The position numbers were made by a program, and so were the translations under genes. 64,000 nucleotides of DNA from Candidatus Desulfosporosinus nitrosoreducens (lineage in GTDB: Bacteria; Bacillota; Desulfitobacteriia; Desulfitobacteriales; Desulfitobacteriaceae), in contig NZ_JAVHUW010000034.1 in the NCBI RefSeq assembly GCF_030954495.1, positions 57,485 through 121,484 of the forward strand, in the 5' to 3' direction. Shown here in pieces: positions 19,315 to 30,195 of the stretch. How positions within the stretch are numbered: position 1 is the first letter of the stretch; each line of letters starts with the position of its first letter. The notes below the pieces were generated by a model. It was not told where the DNA came from, searched no databases, and saw only the letters and a program-made list of their open reading frames with translations.

Positions 19315-20493
19315 GTGCAGGAGTGGAATTGGAAAAGAGTAGCCAAATACGTTGGGGTGGTTTTACTAATTTTTTGTGTGCTGGTAACGGCAACGGTTGG
19401 CGGAATCGTGATCGCCAACGTCGATAATGTTGGCCGGCTGGTGCGGGTTGTGCAACTGATCCGCAGTGATTACTTAGAAAAGGTTTCGACAGATCAGTTG
19501 GTTGAAGGAGCTACGAAGGGAATTGTCGATATCCTTGGAGATCCCTATTCGACGTACATGAATGCTAAAGAATACGAAGAGCTATATCAAGTTCTGGAGG
19601 GCAAGTTCGGAGGAGTAGGAATTGTCCTTAGTCTCAAAGATCCTAAGAAACTTGTGGTCTTACGCCCGATTAAGAATTCTCCGGCAAGTAAGGCCGGCAT
19701 TCAGCCCGGTGATGTAGTCAGTAAGATTAACGATGCGGACACGGCCGGTATGGACCAGGATAAAGCAGTCAACTTGATGCGCGGTGATCCCGGCACAAAA
19801 GTTGTCTTAGCGTTGTACCGGGCGAGCACTAACAAAACCTATACGGTAAGTTTGACAAGGGAAGACATAACCGTGCCGACAGTGGATGGCGAAGCATTGC
19901 CCGGACACCCTGATATTGCTTACATTAGCATTTCGCAGTTTTCCTCGGATACGGGAAAGGAACTTGAAGATACCCTGACTAATATGAACATTAAGAAGTT
20001 TAAGGGAATTCTTTTGGATCTCAGATACAATCATGGCGGCGAATTAAATGCGGCCGTCCAGGTTGCCAGCTATTTTGTTCCTTCGGGTCCCGTGGTTTAT
20101 ATCGTCGACAAACAAGGAAACGTGGATACTAAAATGGCCGCCGGCACCTACTTGGGAATGCCTTTGGTTGTCCTCGTCAACGAAGAAAGTGCCTCTGCCG
20201 CTGAGATTGTCTCCGGGGCAATTAAAGATGAGAAGACGGGAACACTGGTTGGTGTTAAAACCTTTGGCAAAGGGATCGTCCAAACGATTTTCCCGCTTGA
20301 TGCCGGAACGAGTGTCAAATTAACCACTGCTAAATATCTCACTCCGAGTAAGCTTTCCATTAATAAAATTGGGATTGAACCAGACGTCAAGGTAGAACTT
20401 GGCAAAGGACAGCAGGCCACCATTTCTCCTGCGGATACGAATTTCGATCCTCAACTTCTGAAAGCGATTCAGACTTTGCAAGGGAAATTATAA
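19315..20493 (+). CDS. Carboxy-terminal processing protease (S41 family)
   Basis: 392 residues. There is an N-terminal transmembrane or signal segment (about 12-35). A PDZ domain (about 95-175) includes KFGGVGIVLSLKDP and GIQPGDVVSKIND. The S41 core has the catalytic Ser in LVNEESASAAEIVSGAIKD (near residue 300) and the Lys in VGVKTFGKGIVQT. Ctp proteases trim secreted or membrane proteins from the C-terminus, and in spore formers CtpB cleaves SpoIVFA-type regulators. The start is GTG. Its position after ftsEX and the M23 gene is a common Firmicutes order. A strong terminator follows. Confidence 0.95.
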   Translation: MQEWNWKRVAKYVGVVLLIFCVLVTATVGGIVIANVDNVGRLVRVVQLIRSDYLEKVSTDQLVEGATKGIVDILGDPYSTYMNAKEYEELYQVLEGKFGGVGIVLSLKDPKKLVVLRPIKNSPASKAGIQPGDVVSKINDADTAGMDQDKAVNLMRGDPGTKVVLALYRASTNKTYTVSLTREDITVPTVDGEALPGHPDIAYISISQFSSDTGKELEDTLTNMNIKKFKGILLDLRYNHGGELNAAVQVASYFVPSGPVVYIVDKQGNVDTKMAAGTYLGMPLVVLVNEESASAAEIVSGAIKDEKTGTLVGVKTFGKGIVQTIFPLDAGTSVKLTTAKYLTPSKLSINKIGIEPDVKVELGKGQQATISPADTNFDPQLLKAIQTLQGKL

Positions 20494-20500
20494 AATTCAA

Positions 20501-20545
20501 CGAGGTTGTTGAAAGCTGAAAGGCTTGTCAACAACCTCGTTTTTA
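20501..20545 (+). terminator. Terminator after the S41 protease gene
   Basis: A 12-bp perfect stem CGAGGTTGTTGA / TCAACAACCTCG with an inner AAGC/GCTT pairing, then TTTTT. Confidence 0.93.
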
Positions 20546-20635
20546 TTATTACGGCAGTCCCGACCTCAGAATTCACCCCCTTTTGTATCGCTGCATAAAC
20601 TAGGCTGATATAAAAAACAACGGGGGTTGGCAAGG

Positions 20636-21667
20636 ATGGGAAATAAAACTGGAGTACGACATTACTTTGCCGAGGGGATAACGACACGGGGGTACATTTC
20701 TCTATTGCCCAATATGATGCCCAGTTGGCAGAGAGCTTATGTTTTGCTGGGAGGGCTTGGGACAGGCAAATCGACCTTAATTAAAGTCATCGGCCTTGAA
20801 TTGCTGGATCGGGGATATGATATTGACTTTATGCGCTCGGCGCGCGATCCCGACTCTATGGCAGGTTTCATTATGCCCCGCCTGGGTTTGGCCATGTTGG
20901 ACATAATGGAAGTCTCCCCCCAGCGTTGGCGTGCTCCGGGGGTAGTAGAAAGATTCATCGATTTTAATCGTTTCTGTGACGAACAAAAGCTGGAGAAGCA
21001 GCGTGTACATATTTTGAAGCTTGAAGATCAGCTTCAGACTCTGCAACAGACCCTTGAGGAAGAACTGGCGGCTGAGCTGAGTTCTCTCATTGTCAAAAGG
21101 GCCTCCAAGCCTCGCCCGGAGGAAGATTTGTCTTGGATTCTGGGCAATTCGGCTCAGCTAAAGATTAAAAAAGAACACACGGGTCCCTGGCCGCTGGCAG
21201 AGAATGCCGTAAAGCTTTTACAGAAGAGTGTTATCAATCCTTATTTTTTGCATGGATTAACATCTGAAGGATGGCTTAACCTCGCCCCCCATTTTCTAAT
21301 GGATTTTGATCAAATCAGGCTTGAGGGAGAAGAGACCCTGGACGCTTTAGACTGGGTTTTACGGGAGGCACAGCAATTAGGGCAATTAATTGAAATTGTT
21401 TTGCATCCGCTTAATCCGGATGAAGTCATTGGCATTGTTTTTCCGGAAAGGCATTTGGCGATCTGGCAGGGTAATCCCGATAACTTGGGGGATCAAGGGT
21501 TAGAACGGTCCTTTGGGCAAAAGCTAATAGAAACCTTGTCGTCATGGCAAACCCAAAGGGCTCAGCTTAAAGGCCTCTATATGGAAGCTATGGATTTCGA
21601 ACAATTGGACAAATACCGGGAAGCTGTCCTCAATAAAATCCTGGGAGATTTGAAGTCGTGGGTATAG
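20636..21667 (+). CDS. P-loop ATPase, PRK06851-like, with degenerate second half
   Basis: 343 residues. The first half has VLLGGLGTGKSTLIKVIG, a clear Walker A at about residues 38-55, in the style of the PRK06851-type predicted nucleotide kinases of Firmicutes. The second half begins YFLHGLTSEGWLNLAPHFLM, which mirrors YFAEGITTRGYISLLPNMM of the first half, but no second P-loop follows. It therefore looks like an internal duplication in which the second nucleotide site was lost. The ATG at 20636 follows GGGGGTTGG; an in-frame TTG at 20627 is less likely. The biological role is unknown. Confidence 0.7.
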   Translation: MGNKTGVRHYFAEGITTRGYISLLPNMMPSWQRAYVLLGGLGTGKSTLIKVIGLELLDRGYDIDFMRSARDPDSMAGFIMPRLGLAMLDIMEVSPQRWRAPGVVERFIDFNRFCDEQKLEKQRVHILKLEDQLQTLQQTLEEELAAELSSLIVKRASKPRPEEDLSWILGNSAQLKIKKEHTGPWPLAENAVKLLQKSVINPYFLHGLTSEGWLNLAPHFLMDFDQIRLEGEETLDALDWVLREAQQLGQLIEIVLHPLNPDEVIGIVFPERHLAIWQGNPDNLGDQGLERSFGQKLIETLSSWQTQRAQLKGLYMEAMDFEQLDKYREAVLNKILGDLKSWV

Positions 21668-21685
21668 GACAATGGTTTTTCAGGT

Positions 21686-22528
21686 TTAGCCAAAGATTGA
21701 CGGGTCGACAAGAAATTCTCCGATATCCGACATAAGACGTTCCAGATCATTTTCCTTGAGAGCCAGGAGGTCCAGAACCTTTTCCTGGATAGGATTAAAA
21801 AAGCTGTCGACGCCCCCCCCGGTGTTAAGCTGGCTGGCAAGCCCGTTAGCAACGTGAACGATGCTTGCCAGTTCGGAATAGTTAGGAGCGCTTAACGGAG
21901 AGTGATGGAATGAGATTCCTTCGACAAGATCTTGCGGCAGGTTCCAATTTTGAGCCAGGAATCCGCCGACAGTAGCGTGGTTATATCCGATGACCTTCTC
22001 TTCCAGCTCGACATAGGAAAATTTAGCTTCTTGTACTTTTTTTAAAAGATAGGTGTTCACTTCCTGGACATAGATGGCAATCACAAGCTTTCCAATGTCG
22101 TGGAGCAAACCGATGGTAAAAGCGGTTTCCCCAAGGGGGAAGTTTAAATAGTGACACAGCCGCTTGGCGGCCATAGCCGTTAGCATGGAATGTTTCCAGA
22201 GACCGTCTTGATCGATGTCATAGCCGGCTAAAGTTGTTTTGAGCATCGGAGCTACTGCAGAAGCCATAGCTAGTCCTTGAGTGACTTGAAAGCCCAGCAT
22301 GACGATAGCTTCCTGAAGGGATGAGATACGCCGGGCATAGCCGTAATAGGCAGAGTTGGCCTGTCTAAGTACGCCGGCGGCTAGTGCGGGGTCTTGCCCA
22401 ATGACAGTTTCCAGCTCTTTAACCGTAGTTGCAGGATTTTTAGTCAGGGCAACTACCTTGACCGCCGCTGTGGGCAGAGATGGAAGAGCGTGAACGCGAT
22501 TAAGGATATGTTCCAATTTAATAGGCAA
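21686..22528 (-). CDS. HDOD domain signalling protein
   Basis: 280 residues, the only complete chromosomal-backbone gene on the minus strand in this stretch. The HDOD domain (PF08668, about residues 10-210) begins LEHILNRVHALPSLPTAAVKVV and includes VIGQDPALAAGVLRQANSAYYG. It contains an HD-like FTIGLLHDIGKLVI (about 145), where the HD doublet of catalytic phosphodiesterases is partly kept. HDOD proteins usually act as non-catalytic partners in signalling, motility or c-di-GMP circuits. It lies convergently after the P-loop gene, with only 18 bp between stops. The target is unknown. Confidence 0.9.
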   Translation of the reverse strand: MPIKLEHILNRVHALPSLPTAAVKVVALTKNPATTVKELETVIGQDPALAAGVLRQANSAYYGYARRISSLQEAIVMLGFQVTQGLAMASAVAPMLKTTLAGYDIDQDGLWKHSMLTAMAAKRLCHYLNFPLGETAFTIGLLHDIGKLVIAIYVQEVNTYLLKKVQEAKFSYVELEEKVIGYNHATVGGFLAQNWNLPQDLVEGISFHHSPLSAPNYSELASIVHVANGLASQLNTGGGVDSFFNPIQEKVLDLLALKENDLERLMSDIGEFLVDPSIFG

Positions 22529-22657
22529 TTTTAAACCGCTCCTTTAAGCTATTTCTAATCATTTAAATCAATTTGGATATTAAGGCAACAACCGCATTTT
22601 TTTAGACGACAAGGGAAAACTAATGACTAAATAAGGAGCTTCGAAAGGAGCGTTCCC

Positions 22658-24037
22658 ATGACAAAAAAGATGCGGACCTTGATAGCTATCTGTAGCTTAT
22701 GCCTATATCTTAGTTTAACCGTAAGTGGCTGCGGTCTTCAAGCCCTTTTAGGCAACAAGAACAAAACTTCTTCAGCTGCCAAGGAAAAAACTGTGACAGT
22801 GGCGGTTGCCTTAGATCAAGATGACCCCAATAAACTGCTTATTACTAAAGGTATTGATGACCTGGCCAAGAAAGAAGATGTAGAAGTCAAATATATTGAC
22901 CCTAATGAAAAGGACAGCGATTCTGCTTTGAAAGGAGCTAAAGTTTTAATCTATCAAGGGGGAAATGCCAGCCTTCTTAAAAGTGCCGAAGCCGGCAAAG
23001 TGCCCGTACTGGCTTTGAATCAAGTTCCGGCAGGAGTTAAGCTTGTAGGCGTAGTTACACCTGATCAGGAAAAGACCGGGGAACTTATGGCCGAGTCTCT
23101 GGTCAGCAAAGTTCCGGAGGGGCAAGTGATTATTTTGCAGAGTGACGCCAGTGAGACCGGCTCACAGGAACTGTTGGCCGGCAATAAGTCGGTTCTCAGC
23201 AAATATCCGAAAATTTCCGTCCAAACAATAGCGGCCACCCCGGGAGCGGAATCCACAGCAAAACAGAGCTTGAGCGATATCCTGCAAAAAAATCCCGGCA
23301 AGGTGCAGGCAATCTTAGCTCAAACGGAAAAGCTAGCGGCGATGGCAAGCGATGTCTTAAAACAATTCCAATTAGACAAAAAGGTGACGTTGATAGGAGG
23401 GCAGGCAAGTATTCCCTCGCTTGAACGGATAGCGAGCGGAACTCAGACAAGCGCTGTTGATACCTCTCCCTACCTGCAGGGAGCAAACGCTTTTCAATGG
23501 GCGCAGAAGGTCATCGACAATGAAGCGCTGGATGTCAGTGATTCCATTACCAGTGAACAAGGGGAAATACCAGCAAAGATGATTCAGGTCAAGGCTGTAA
23601 CCCCGGATAACCTTGCAGTTATTCAGAAAAGCTATGCTAAAACGATGCAAAGCGCAGAACAAGACCAGAAGAAAAAGAGTGCTGAAGCTTCAACTCAGGG
23701 CCAGGACCAAGGAGGCGGCAAAGATCAGGGAAATAGCCAGGATCAAGGAGATAGCAGCGGTCAAAATAAGCAAGGCAATGATCAGGCACAGAATAAATCA
23801 AGCAATGTTCCGGCAGGGGTAGAAAAAGTTACAGAAACGATTAAGACAGAAACCACGCGCAATTATCTGGACGCCCAGGGCAAGGTCATAGGGACGGAAA
23901 AAACCACTAATGAACAAGTAAAGACTTTGCCGCCGGATATGTTACAGCAACAGACGGACCAAAGCGATCAAGGTTCCAAAGATTCATCCCAAGGTCAGCA
24001 AGGCCAATCCTCGAAAGATGAGGGCGGCGGACAATAG
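22658..24037 (+). CDS. Periplasmic-binding-protein-like lipoprotein with low-complexity tail
   Basis: 459 residues. The N-terminus has a lipoprotein signal with lipobox TVSGC (Cys about residue 25). Residues about 45-320 match the type I sugar-binding fold (Peripla_BP_4 style): TVAVALDQDDPNKLLITKG, LIYQGGNASLLKSAEAGKV, GQVIILQSDASETGSQELL. A Gln/Asp/Gly/Ser-rich stretch at about 340-390 and again at the C-terminus, separated by a charged module, is not part of the binding fold. No permease or ATPase gene adjoins it, so it may be a receptor or an orphan component. It is followed by a strong terminator. Confidence 0.75.
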   Translation: MTKKMRTLIAICSLCLYLSLTVSGCGLQALLGNKNKTSSAAKEKTVTVAVALDQDDPNKLLITKGIDDLAKKEDVEVKYIDPNEKDSDSALKGAKVLIYQGGNASLLKSAEAGKVPVLALNQVPAGVKLVGVVTPDQEKTGELMAESLVSKVPEGQVIILQSDASETGSQELLAGNKSVLSKYPKISVQTIAATPGAESTAKQSLSDILQKNPGKVQAILAQTEKLAAMASDVLKQFQLDKKVTLIGGQASIPSLERIASGTQTSAVDTSPYLQGANAFQWAQKVIDNEALDVSDSITSEQGEIPAKMIQVKAVTPDNLAVIQKSYAKTMQSAEQDQKKKSAEASTQGQDQGGGKDQGNSQDQGDSSGQNKQGNDQAQNKSSNVPAGVEKVTETIKTETTRNYLDAQGKVIGTEKTTNEQVKTLPPDMLQQQTDQSDQGSKDSSQGQQGQSSKDEGGGQ

Positions 24038-24050
24038 GATAGAGACAGGA

Positions 24051-24080
24051 AAAAAGCCGAAGACAGAACTTCGGCTTTTT
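24051..24080 (+). terminator. Terminator after the binding-lipoprotein gene
   Basis: A perfect 12-bp stem AAAAAGCCGAAG / CTTCGGCTTTTT around a 6-base loop. The symmetric A/T ends mean it could work on either strand. Confidence 0.93.
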
Positions 24081-24156
24081 CCATTCCAATCCTGGCAGGA
24101 TAAACCATTGGAAAAATGAGGACATCGTTTGCTGTGCACTTTACCTATCGGTATTG

Positions 24157-24185
24157 TTGAATAACTAACGCCTTAGATGTAAAAT
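24157..24185 (+). promoter_or_regulatory. Probable uvrB promoter
   Basis: TTGAAT, a 17-base spacer, then TAAAAT, about 80 bases before uvrB. No LexA-type GAAC-N4-GTTC operator was seen in the intergenic region. Confidence 0.5.
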
Positions 24186-24266
24186 AAACTAAGAAAAATT
24201 ATAAATATGTGAGTTTAAGCAGCTTTGTATACTATAAGTTTAAAGTTTAGCGAAGGGGGTCAGAGG

Positions 24267-26312
24267 ATGGAATTCCGCTTGCATGCTCCATATCAGTCTT
24301 CGGGAGATCAGCCCCAGGCCGTCGATGCTTTGGCAGCCGGAGTGCAGGAAGGCCGGCCCTTTCAGACGCTGTTGGGAGTTACCGGTTCAGGTAAGACCTT
24401 TACTATGGCGAATATTATTACGAAAGTTCAAAGACCAACCTTAATTCTGGCACATAACAAAACATTGGCAGCACAGCTCTACAGCGAATTCAAAGAGTAT
24501 TTCCCGGAAAACGCCGTAGAGTATTTTGTCAGTTATTATGATTACTATCAGCCTGAAGCGTATGTGCCTTCCAGCGATACCTTTATTGAGAAAGATGCCT
24601 CCATCAACGATGAGATTGAGAAAATGCGTCACTCCGCCACAGCCGCGCTCTTTGAGCGGAGAGATGTTTTGGTTGTGGCCAGTGTGTCTTGTATTTACGG
24701 TCTTGGTTCTCCCGAGGAATATCGGGATTTGGTGCTGTCTTTGCGTCAGGGGCAAGTGATTGAGCGCAACGATATTTTACGGAAATTGATCTCTATTCAA
24801 TATGATCGCAATGATATAGCCTTTACCAGAGGAACCTTCCGCGTTCGCGGGGACGTTGTGGAGATTTACCCCGCCGCTTCCAGTGAAAAGGTTATCCGTG
24901 TGGAGATGTTTGGTGATGAGATTGAACATATCTACGAAATAAATGTTTTAACTGGTGAAATATTAGGCGAACGGCACCATGTTGCAATTTTCCCAAATTC
25001 TCACTATGTCACTGCCCAGGATAAAGTTATGAAGGCGGCGGAAGCTATTGAACTGGAATTAGACGAGCGTTTGCAGGTTTTACAGTCTCAGAATAAACTT
25101 CTGGAAGCCCAGCGCCTTGAACAGAGAACCCGCTATGATTTGGAAATGCTCAGAGAAATGGGGTACTGCAACGGGATTGAGAATTATTCCCGCCATTTGA
25201 CATTCCGTGAGCCGGGGGAGACTCCTTATACCTTGCTGCATTATTTTCCCGAGGATTTTCTCCTCTTTGTCGATGAATCTCACGTTTCCCTCCCTCAAGT
25301 AAGAGGAATGTATGAGGGGGACCGCTCACGCAAGACAACCCTAGTCGAGTATGGTTTTCGGCTTCCTTCCGCTTTGGACAATCGCCCTTTGACCTTTGCC
25401 GAGTTCGAACGGACGATTAAGCAAAGTATTTTTGTCAGTGCTACTCCGGGTCCCTATGAACTGGCCCATTGCCCGACTGTGGTCGAACAAATTATCCGTC
25501 CAACCGGACTCTTAGACCCGGAAGTCGTTGTACGCCCAACTAAAGGTCAGATTGACGATTTATTGGGGGAAATCCGGGCGAGAATCTCCGGAAAAGAACG
25601 GGTTTTAATTACAACTCTAACGAAGAAGATGGCTGAGGACCTGACGGATTATTTAAAAAACCTGGAGATTAAGGTGAAATACCTTCATTCGGATATTAAG
25701 ACCCTTGAGCGGGTGGAAATTCTGCGCGAGCTGCGTCTGGGGATGATTGATGTGATTGTTGGCATCAACCTGCTTCGGGAAGGGTTGGACTTGCCGGAAG
25801 TCTCTCTTGTGGCAATTCTTGACGCTGACAAGGAAGGATTTTTGAGATCGGAGCGCCCGCTTATTCAGACGATTGGGCGGGCTGCACGCAATGCCCAAGG
25901 CAAAGTTATTATGTATGCGGATAAAATAACGCAATCAATGCAAATAGCTCTTGACGAGACAAACCGGCGGCGGTTGATCCAAACGGCCTACAATGAGAAA
26001 ATGGGAATTACCCCTCAAACCATTCGCAAGATGATCTACGATGTTCCTGAGGCAACGAAAGTGGCGGAAACCAAAAAACCTTATGGAGCAAAACTACCGC
26101 CGGAGGAACTTGCCGCGCTCATTGCCGGTTTAGAGCAGGAGATGCGTTTAGCCGCTCAAAACTTAGATTTTGAACGGGCAGCGGAAATTCGCGACGCTAT
26201 GATAGAATTGAGAGGGGAAGAAAATAAATACAAGGTGACGAGTCAGCAGCGTGGAAGCGGCAAACGTTACAATCAAGCAAAACGCGGCGGCAATAAAACA
26301 AAGAAGGGATAG
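24267..26312 (+). CDS. uvrB: UvrABC system protein B
   Basis: 681 residues, about the usual UvrB size. The central helicase-like subunit of nucleotide excision repair verifies damage delivered by UvrA and recruits UvrC. Walker A is [12 protein letters not shown] (about 37-48), the beta-hairpin is [20 protein letters not shown] (about 93-112), motif VI is [19 protein letters not shown] (about 538-556), and the C-terminal UVR motif (about 627-660) contacts UvrC. The ATG at 24267 follows GAAGGGGG by 8 bases and gives the standard N-terminus. It is followed after 50 bp by uvrA; uvrC is not in the window. Confidence 0.98.
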   Translation: MEFRLHAPYQSSGDQPQAVDALAAGVQEGRPFQTLLGVTGSGKTFTMANIITKVQRPTLILAHNKTLAAQLYSEFKEYFPENAVEYFVSYYDYYQPEAYVPSSDTFIEKDASINDEIEKMRHSATAALFERRDVLVVASVSCIYGLGSPEEYRDLVLSLRQGQVIERNDILRKLISIQYDRNDIAFTRGTFRVRGDVVEIYPAASSEKVIRVEMFGDEIEHIYEINVLTGEILGERHHVAIFPNSHYVTAQDKVMKAAEAIELELDERLQVLQSQNKLLEAQRLEQRTRYDLEMLREMGYCNGIENYSRHLTFREPGETPYTLLHYFPEDFLLFVDESHVSLPQVRGMYEGDRSRKTTLVEYGFRLPSALDNRPLTFAEFERTIKQSIFVSATPGPYELAHCPTVVEQIIRPTGLLDPEVVVRPTKGQIDDLLGEIRARISGKERVLITTLTKKMAEDLTDYLKNLEIKVKYLHSDIKTLERVEILRELRLGMIDVIVGINLLREGLDLPEVSLVAILDADKEGFLRSERPLIQTIGRAARNAQGKVIMYADKITQSMQIALDETNRRRLIQTAYNEKMGITPQTIRKMIYDVPEATKVAETKKPYGAKLPPEELAALIAGLEQEMRLAAQNLDFERAAEIRDAMIELRGEENKYKVTSQQRGSGKRYNQAKRGGNKTKKG

Positions 26313-26362
26313 ACTCGTTTTCTTTAGTTTAAATAGCCAAACAGCAATTAGGAGGACATTAA

Positions 26363-29182
26363 ATGACCCAGGATTACTTGCGCGTGCGTGGGGCACGCGC
26401 TCATAATTTGAAAAATATCGACATTGATATTCCGCGCGATAAATTAGTGGTAATTACAGGTTTGTCCGGTTCCGGCAAATCATCTCTGGCCTTTGACACT
26501 ATTTATGCCGAAGGTCAGCGGAGATATGTGGAATCTCTTTCCGCTTATGCCCGGCAATTTTTAGGGCAAATGGACAAGCCGGATGTGGATTCTATCGAAG
26601 GGCTTTCGCCGGCGATTTCCATAGACCAGAAGACAACAAATCGCAATCCCCGTTCAACAGTGGGCACGGCGACAGAGGTTTCGGATTATTTGCGTTTATT
26701 ATATGCGCGGATTGGACATCCGCACTGCCCTCAGTGCGGACGGGAAATTTCTCAGCAAACTATTCAACAAATGGTAGATCAGATTTTACAATTGCCTGAA
26801 CGCACGAAACTTCAGGTTTTGGCTCCTTTGGTCAAAGGGAAAAAAGGGGAGCATCTTAAAGTATTTGAGGAAGCCCGTAAAGCAGGGTATGTTCGCGTCC
26901 GGGTGGACGGGGAGCCTCGGGATTTAAGCGAAGACATTAAATTAGTTAAAAATAAGAAGCACTCCATTGAAGTTGTTATTGACCGCATTGTTTTAAAACC
27001 TGAGAGCGCCGAACGTCTGGCGGATTCTCTGGAAACAGCGCTGAAGCTTGGTGAAGGGAATGTTATTGTCGATGTCACTGACGCTGATGAGCTGTTGTTC
27101 AGTGAAAATTTTGCTTGCCCTGATTGTGGGATTGCCCTCGAAGAAATTTCCCCCCGGCTTTTTTCCTTTAACAGTCCCTATGGGGCCTGTCCCGCCTGTA
27201 CGGGATTAGGCGCTAATCTGGTCGTGGACCTCGACCTGATCCTTCCCGATCGCTCTAAATCTTTGAGCGCAGGGGCTGTCGCCCCTTGGGCCAAATCCAC
27301 GTCAACTTACTATCCGAAAATGATGGAGGCAGTGGCAAAAAATTTAGGATTTGAGATGGATACCCCTCTGCGGGAATTATCCGAAAAGCAATGGCAGGGG
27401 CTGCTTTATGGTACGGAAACTTCCATACGATTCCAATACCACAACATTTTCGACCAATTAAAAATGTATAATGCCAACTTCGAAGGTTTAATCCCTTACT
27501 TTGAGCGCCGTTATAAAGAGTCTGCATCGGAAATGGTTCGTGCGGAGATCGAAAGTTATATGAGTGAACGACCTTGCCCGGTCTGCCAGGGAAAGCGCCT
27601 AAAACCGGAAGCATTAGCGGTGAAGGTTGGAGGGATTTCCATTGACGATTTGTCCCGTCTTTCCATTACAGAAGCCATCAACTTCCTGAACCAATTGGAA
27701 CTTACCCCTAAAGAAGAGGCCATTGCCAGCCAGATTCTTAAGGAAATTAGAGAAAGGCTGGGTTTTCTAATTAATGTTGGGCTGGATTATCTGACGATGG
27801 CCCGGTCAGCGGGCACCCTCTCCGGCGGAGAGGCCCAGCGGATTCGCTTAGCAACTCAGATTGGTTCAAGCCTTATGGGTGTGCTTTATGTCTTGGATGA
27901 ACCAAGTATCGGACTGCACCAGCGCGATAACGCTCGTCTCCTGTCTACGCTGAAACGCTTAAGAGATCTTGGCAATACCTTAATCGTAGTTGAGCACGAT
28001 GAAGACACGATGCTTGAGTCCGACCACATTATTGATATTGGCCCGGGGGCCGGAGCGCATGGCGGTTATGTGGTGGCCCAAGGAACGATTCAGGAGATTA
28101 TGGCTAATGACGGATCTGTAACAGGCCAGTATTTGAGCGGCCAAAGGCAAATTGCCGTACCTAAAGTGCGGCGGGAAACGAACGGCAAATGGCTGGAGGT
28201 ATTCGGGGCCCGGGAAAACAATTTAAAGGATATCCATGTCCGGATTCCCTTAGGACTTTTAACCTGTGTCACGGGAGTTTCCGGCTCGGGCAAAAGTACT
28301 TTGGTCAATGAGATTGTCTATAAAGGCTTGGCCGCCAAACTAAACGGCGCCCGGCAGCGCGCCGGTGCTCATGAACGTATGGAGGGCCTGGAGTACCTGG
28401 ATAAAATTATTGATATTGACCAATCGCCTATCGGGCGAACCCCGCGCTCTAATCCGGCTACCTATACAGGAGTGTTTGATTTTATTCGCGAGCTTTATTC
28501 CATCACCCCTGAGGCCAAAATGAGGGGGTATAAACCGGGACGCTTCAGCTTTAATGTCAAAGGCGGCCGGTGTGAAGCCTGCCATGGGGACGGGATTATT
28601 AAGATTGAAATGCATTTCCTTCCCGATGTTTATGTGCCTTGTGAAGTTTGTGAAGGCAAACGGTATAACCGGGAAACCTTGGAAGTACGCTATAAAGGGA
28701 AAAGTATCTCTCAAGTTCTGGATATGACTGTGGATGAAGCGGTGGAGTTTTTTCAGGCAGTTCCCAAGATTTCACGTAAGCTGCAGACTCTTCAAGATGT
28801 TGGACTTGGTTACATTCATTTGGGACAACCGGCAACAACTTTGTCAGGGGGGGAGGCTCAGCGCATTAAGCTGGCTACGGAACTCAGCCGCCGCAGCACC
28901 GGAAAAACCATTTATATCCTCGATGAACCCACGACGGGACTGCACATGGCCGATATCGACAAACTTCTGCAAGTGCTTCACCGTTTGGTTGACGCGGGAG
29001 ATACGGTGCTTATCATTGAGCACAATCTAGACGTTATTAAAACGGCAGACTGGTTAATTGACCTCGGACCTGAAGGCGGAGACAGAGGGGGGGAAGTCGT
29101 GATCACAGGAACGCCTGAGGAGGTCGCTGCTTTTCCGGCATCGTATACGGGTCAATATTTAAAACGTTATTTATCGCTGTGA
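26363..29182 (+). CDS. uvrA: UvrABC system protein A
   Basis: 939 residues. UvrA dimers scan DNA for distortions and load UvrB. It has two ABC ATPase modules: Walker [15 protein letters not shown] (about 31-44) and [14 protein letters not shown] (about 638-651). The signatures are [16 protein letters not shown] (about 487) and [16 protein letters not shown] (about 830). Zinc sites are CPQCG near 120, CPDCG near 250 with CPACTG, and CEACHGDG...CEVCEGKR near 735-765. The ATG follows TTAGGAGGA. It is in an operon with uvrB and was probably DNA-damage inducible in ancestors, but no operator is visible here. Confidence 0.98.
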   Translation: MTQDYLRVRGARAHNLKNIDIDIPRDKLVVITGLSGSGKSSLAFDTIYAEGQRRYVESLSAYARQFLGQMDKPDVDSIEGLSPAISIDQKTTNRNPRSTVGTATEVSDYLRLLYARIGHPHCPQCGREISQQTIQQMVDQILQLPERTKLQVLAPLVKGKKGEHLKVFEEARKAGYVRVRVDGEPRDLSEDIKLVKNKKHSIEVVIDRIVLKPESAERLADSLETALKLGEGNVIVDVTDADELLFSENFACPDCGIALEEISPRLFSFNSPYGACPACTGLGANLVVDLDLILPDRSKSLSAGAVAPWAKSTSTYYPKMMEAVAKNLGFEMDTPLRELSEKQWQGLLYGTETSIRFQYHNIFDQLKMYNANFEGLIPYFERRYKESASEMVRAEIESYMSERPCPVCQGKRLKPEALAVKVGGISIDDLSRLSITEAINFLNQLELTPKEEAIASQILKEIRERLGFLINVGLDYLTMARSAGTLSGGEAQRIRLATQIGSSLMGVLYVLDEPSIGLHQRDNARLLSTLKRLRDLGNTLIVVEHDEDTMLESDHIIDIGPGAGAHGGYVVAQGTIQEIMANDGSVTGQYLSGQRQIAVPKVRRETNGKWLEVFGARENNLKDIHVRIPLGLLTCVTGVSGSGKSTLVNEIVYKGLAAKLNGARQRAGAHERMEGLEYLDKIIDIDQSPIGRTPRSNPATYTGVFDFIRELYSITPEAKMRGYKPGRFSFNVKGGRCEACHGDGIIKIEMHFLPDVYVPCEVCEGKRYNRETLEVRYKGKSISQVLDMTVDEAVEFFQAVPKISRKLQTLQDVGLGYIHLGQPATTLSGGEAQRIKLATELSRRSTGKTIYILDEPTTGLHMADIDKLLQVLHRLVDAGDTVLIIEHNLDVIKTADWLIDLGPEGGDRGGEVVITGTPEEVAAFPASYTGQYLKRYLSL

Positions 29183-29277
29183 TTAAGCTTAGGAGTTATT
29201 CAGGACTGTCGCAGGGATTTTTCCTGCGGATATTTGAGTCATGTTTAAAAAGGGATTAAAGGAGTTGCAAGAGGGAA

Positions 29278-30090
29278 TTGAGTATTCGCTTAGTGGCTAT
29301 GGATTTGGACGACACCTTGCTTAGAGACGATTGGACGATCTCGCCCCGTGTTGTTAAAGCAATTCAAAAAGCGCAGGCCCAAGATGTCAAAGTGACAATT
29401 GCCACAGGGCGTATGCCGGTATCAACTCGTCCGTACGCTCTCCAGCTGGGGTTAGACGTGCCTGTGATTACCTATCATGGAGCTATGATCCAGCAAGTAA
29501 TCAGTGGAGAAATACTTTTTCGCCGGGTTATACCGAGTAAGCTGGCGGTGGAAATTATTCGGGATGTCCTGAGCAGAGGATTTTATGCCCAGGTATATCT
29601 TAAAGACCGTGTCATAACATCCCGGTTCAACGAGTTGTCGGAGAAGTACGCGCGCATTTCCAGTGTTGTCATTGAAGAAGCGGATTTGGTAAGTACGATT
29701 TCTCAGGAGCCGGAAGGAGTCGAAAAAATTTTGTTGATGGCGGAAGAAGCCGACTTAGACCGGTTGGTTCCTGTTTTAAAGCAAGGCTATGGTGAAAAGG
29801 TACATTTAACGAAATCTAAACCCTATTTTCTGGAGATGACGGATACCTCGGTGAACAAAGGGGTGGCTTTAGCAGCTTTGGCTGAACGGTTGGGTATTGC
29901 CCGGGAAGAGGTTATGGCCATAGGGGACAGTTTTAATGACTTGGAAATGATCAGCTATGCGGGAGTTGGCGTGGCGATGGGCAATGCACGCCAGGAAATT
30001 CAAGCTCAAGCGAATATAGTAACGGCAACAAACCAGGAAGACGGCGTCGCCGAGGCCATCGAACGCTATGTTTTGGGTGAACCGGTCTAG
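29278..30090 (+). CDS. Cof-type HAD-superfamily phosphatase
   Basis: 270 residues. HAD motif I is AMDLDDTLLRDD (residues 7-18, nucleophile Asp). Motif II is in the TIATGRMPVST segment (Thr about 41), the type C2 cap domain lies between, and motif III/IV is the Lys of NKGVALAAL plus GDSFNDLEMISYAG (about 217-230). Such enzymes dephosphorylate sugar phosphates, pyridoxal phosphate or flavin intermediates, often loosely. The start is TTG, reached from the GAGGGAA ribosome site. It stands alone between uvrA and the FMN enzyme. The substrate cannot be predicted. Confidence 0.93.
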   Translation: MSIRLVAMDLDDTLLRDDWTISPRVVKAIQKAQAQDVKVTIATGRMPVSTRPYALQLGLDVPVITYHGAMIQQVISGEILFRRVIPSKLAVEIIRDVLSRGFYAQVYLKDRVITSRFNELSEKYARISSVVIEEADLVSTISQEPEGVEKILLMAEEADLDRLVPVLKQGYGEKVHLTKSKPYFLEMTDTSVNKGVALAALAERLGIAREEVMAIGDSFNDLEMISYAGVGVAMGNARQEIQAQANIVTATNQEDGVAEAIERYVLGEPV

Positions 30091-30195
30091 CAAGATTTTC
30101 ATCCATGACAAATATGATTGTAAACCACGCTCAAAGTTGAGGGTGAGGATTTCAAATAGGATCTGACGATATGAAAAGAATGTGGGGGATAATCA

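Noticed and set aside
24086..24266. LexA-type operator before uvrB
   Set aside because: No GAAC-N4-GTTC-like palindrome was found in this gap, so SOS control cannot be claimed.
29209..29228. Inverted repeat CGCAGG / CCTGCG after uvrA as a terminator
   Set aside because: Short stem and no T-tract after it, so only a weak hairpin.
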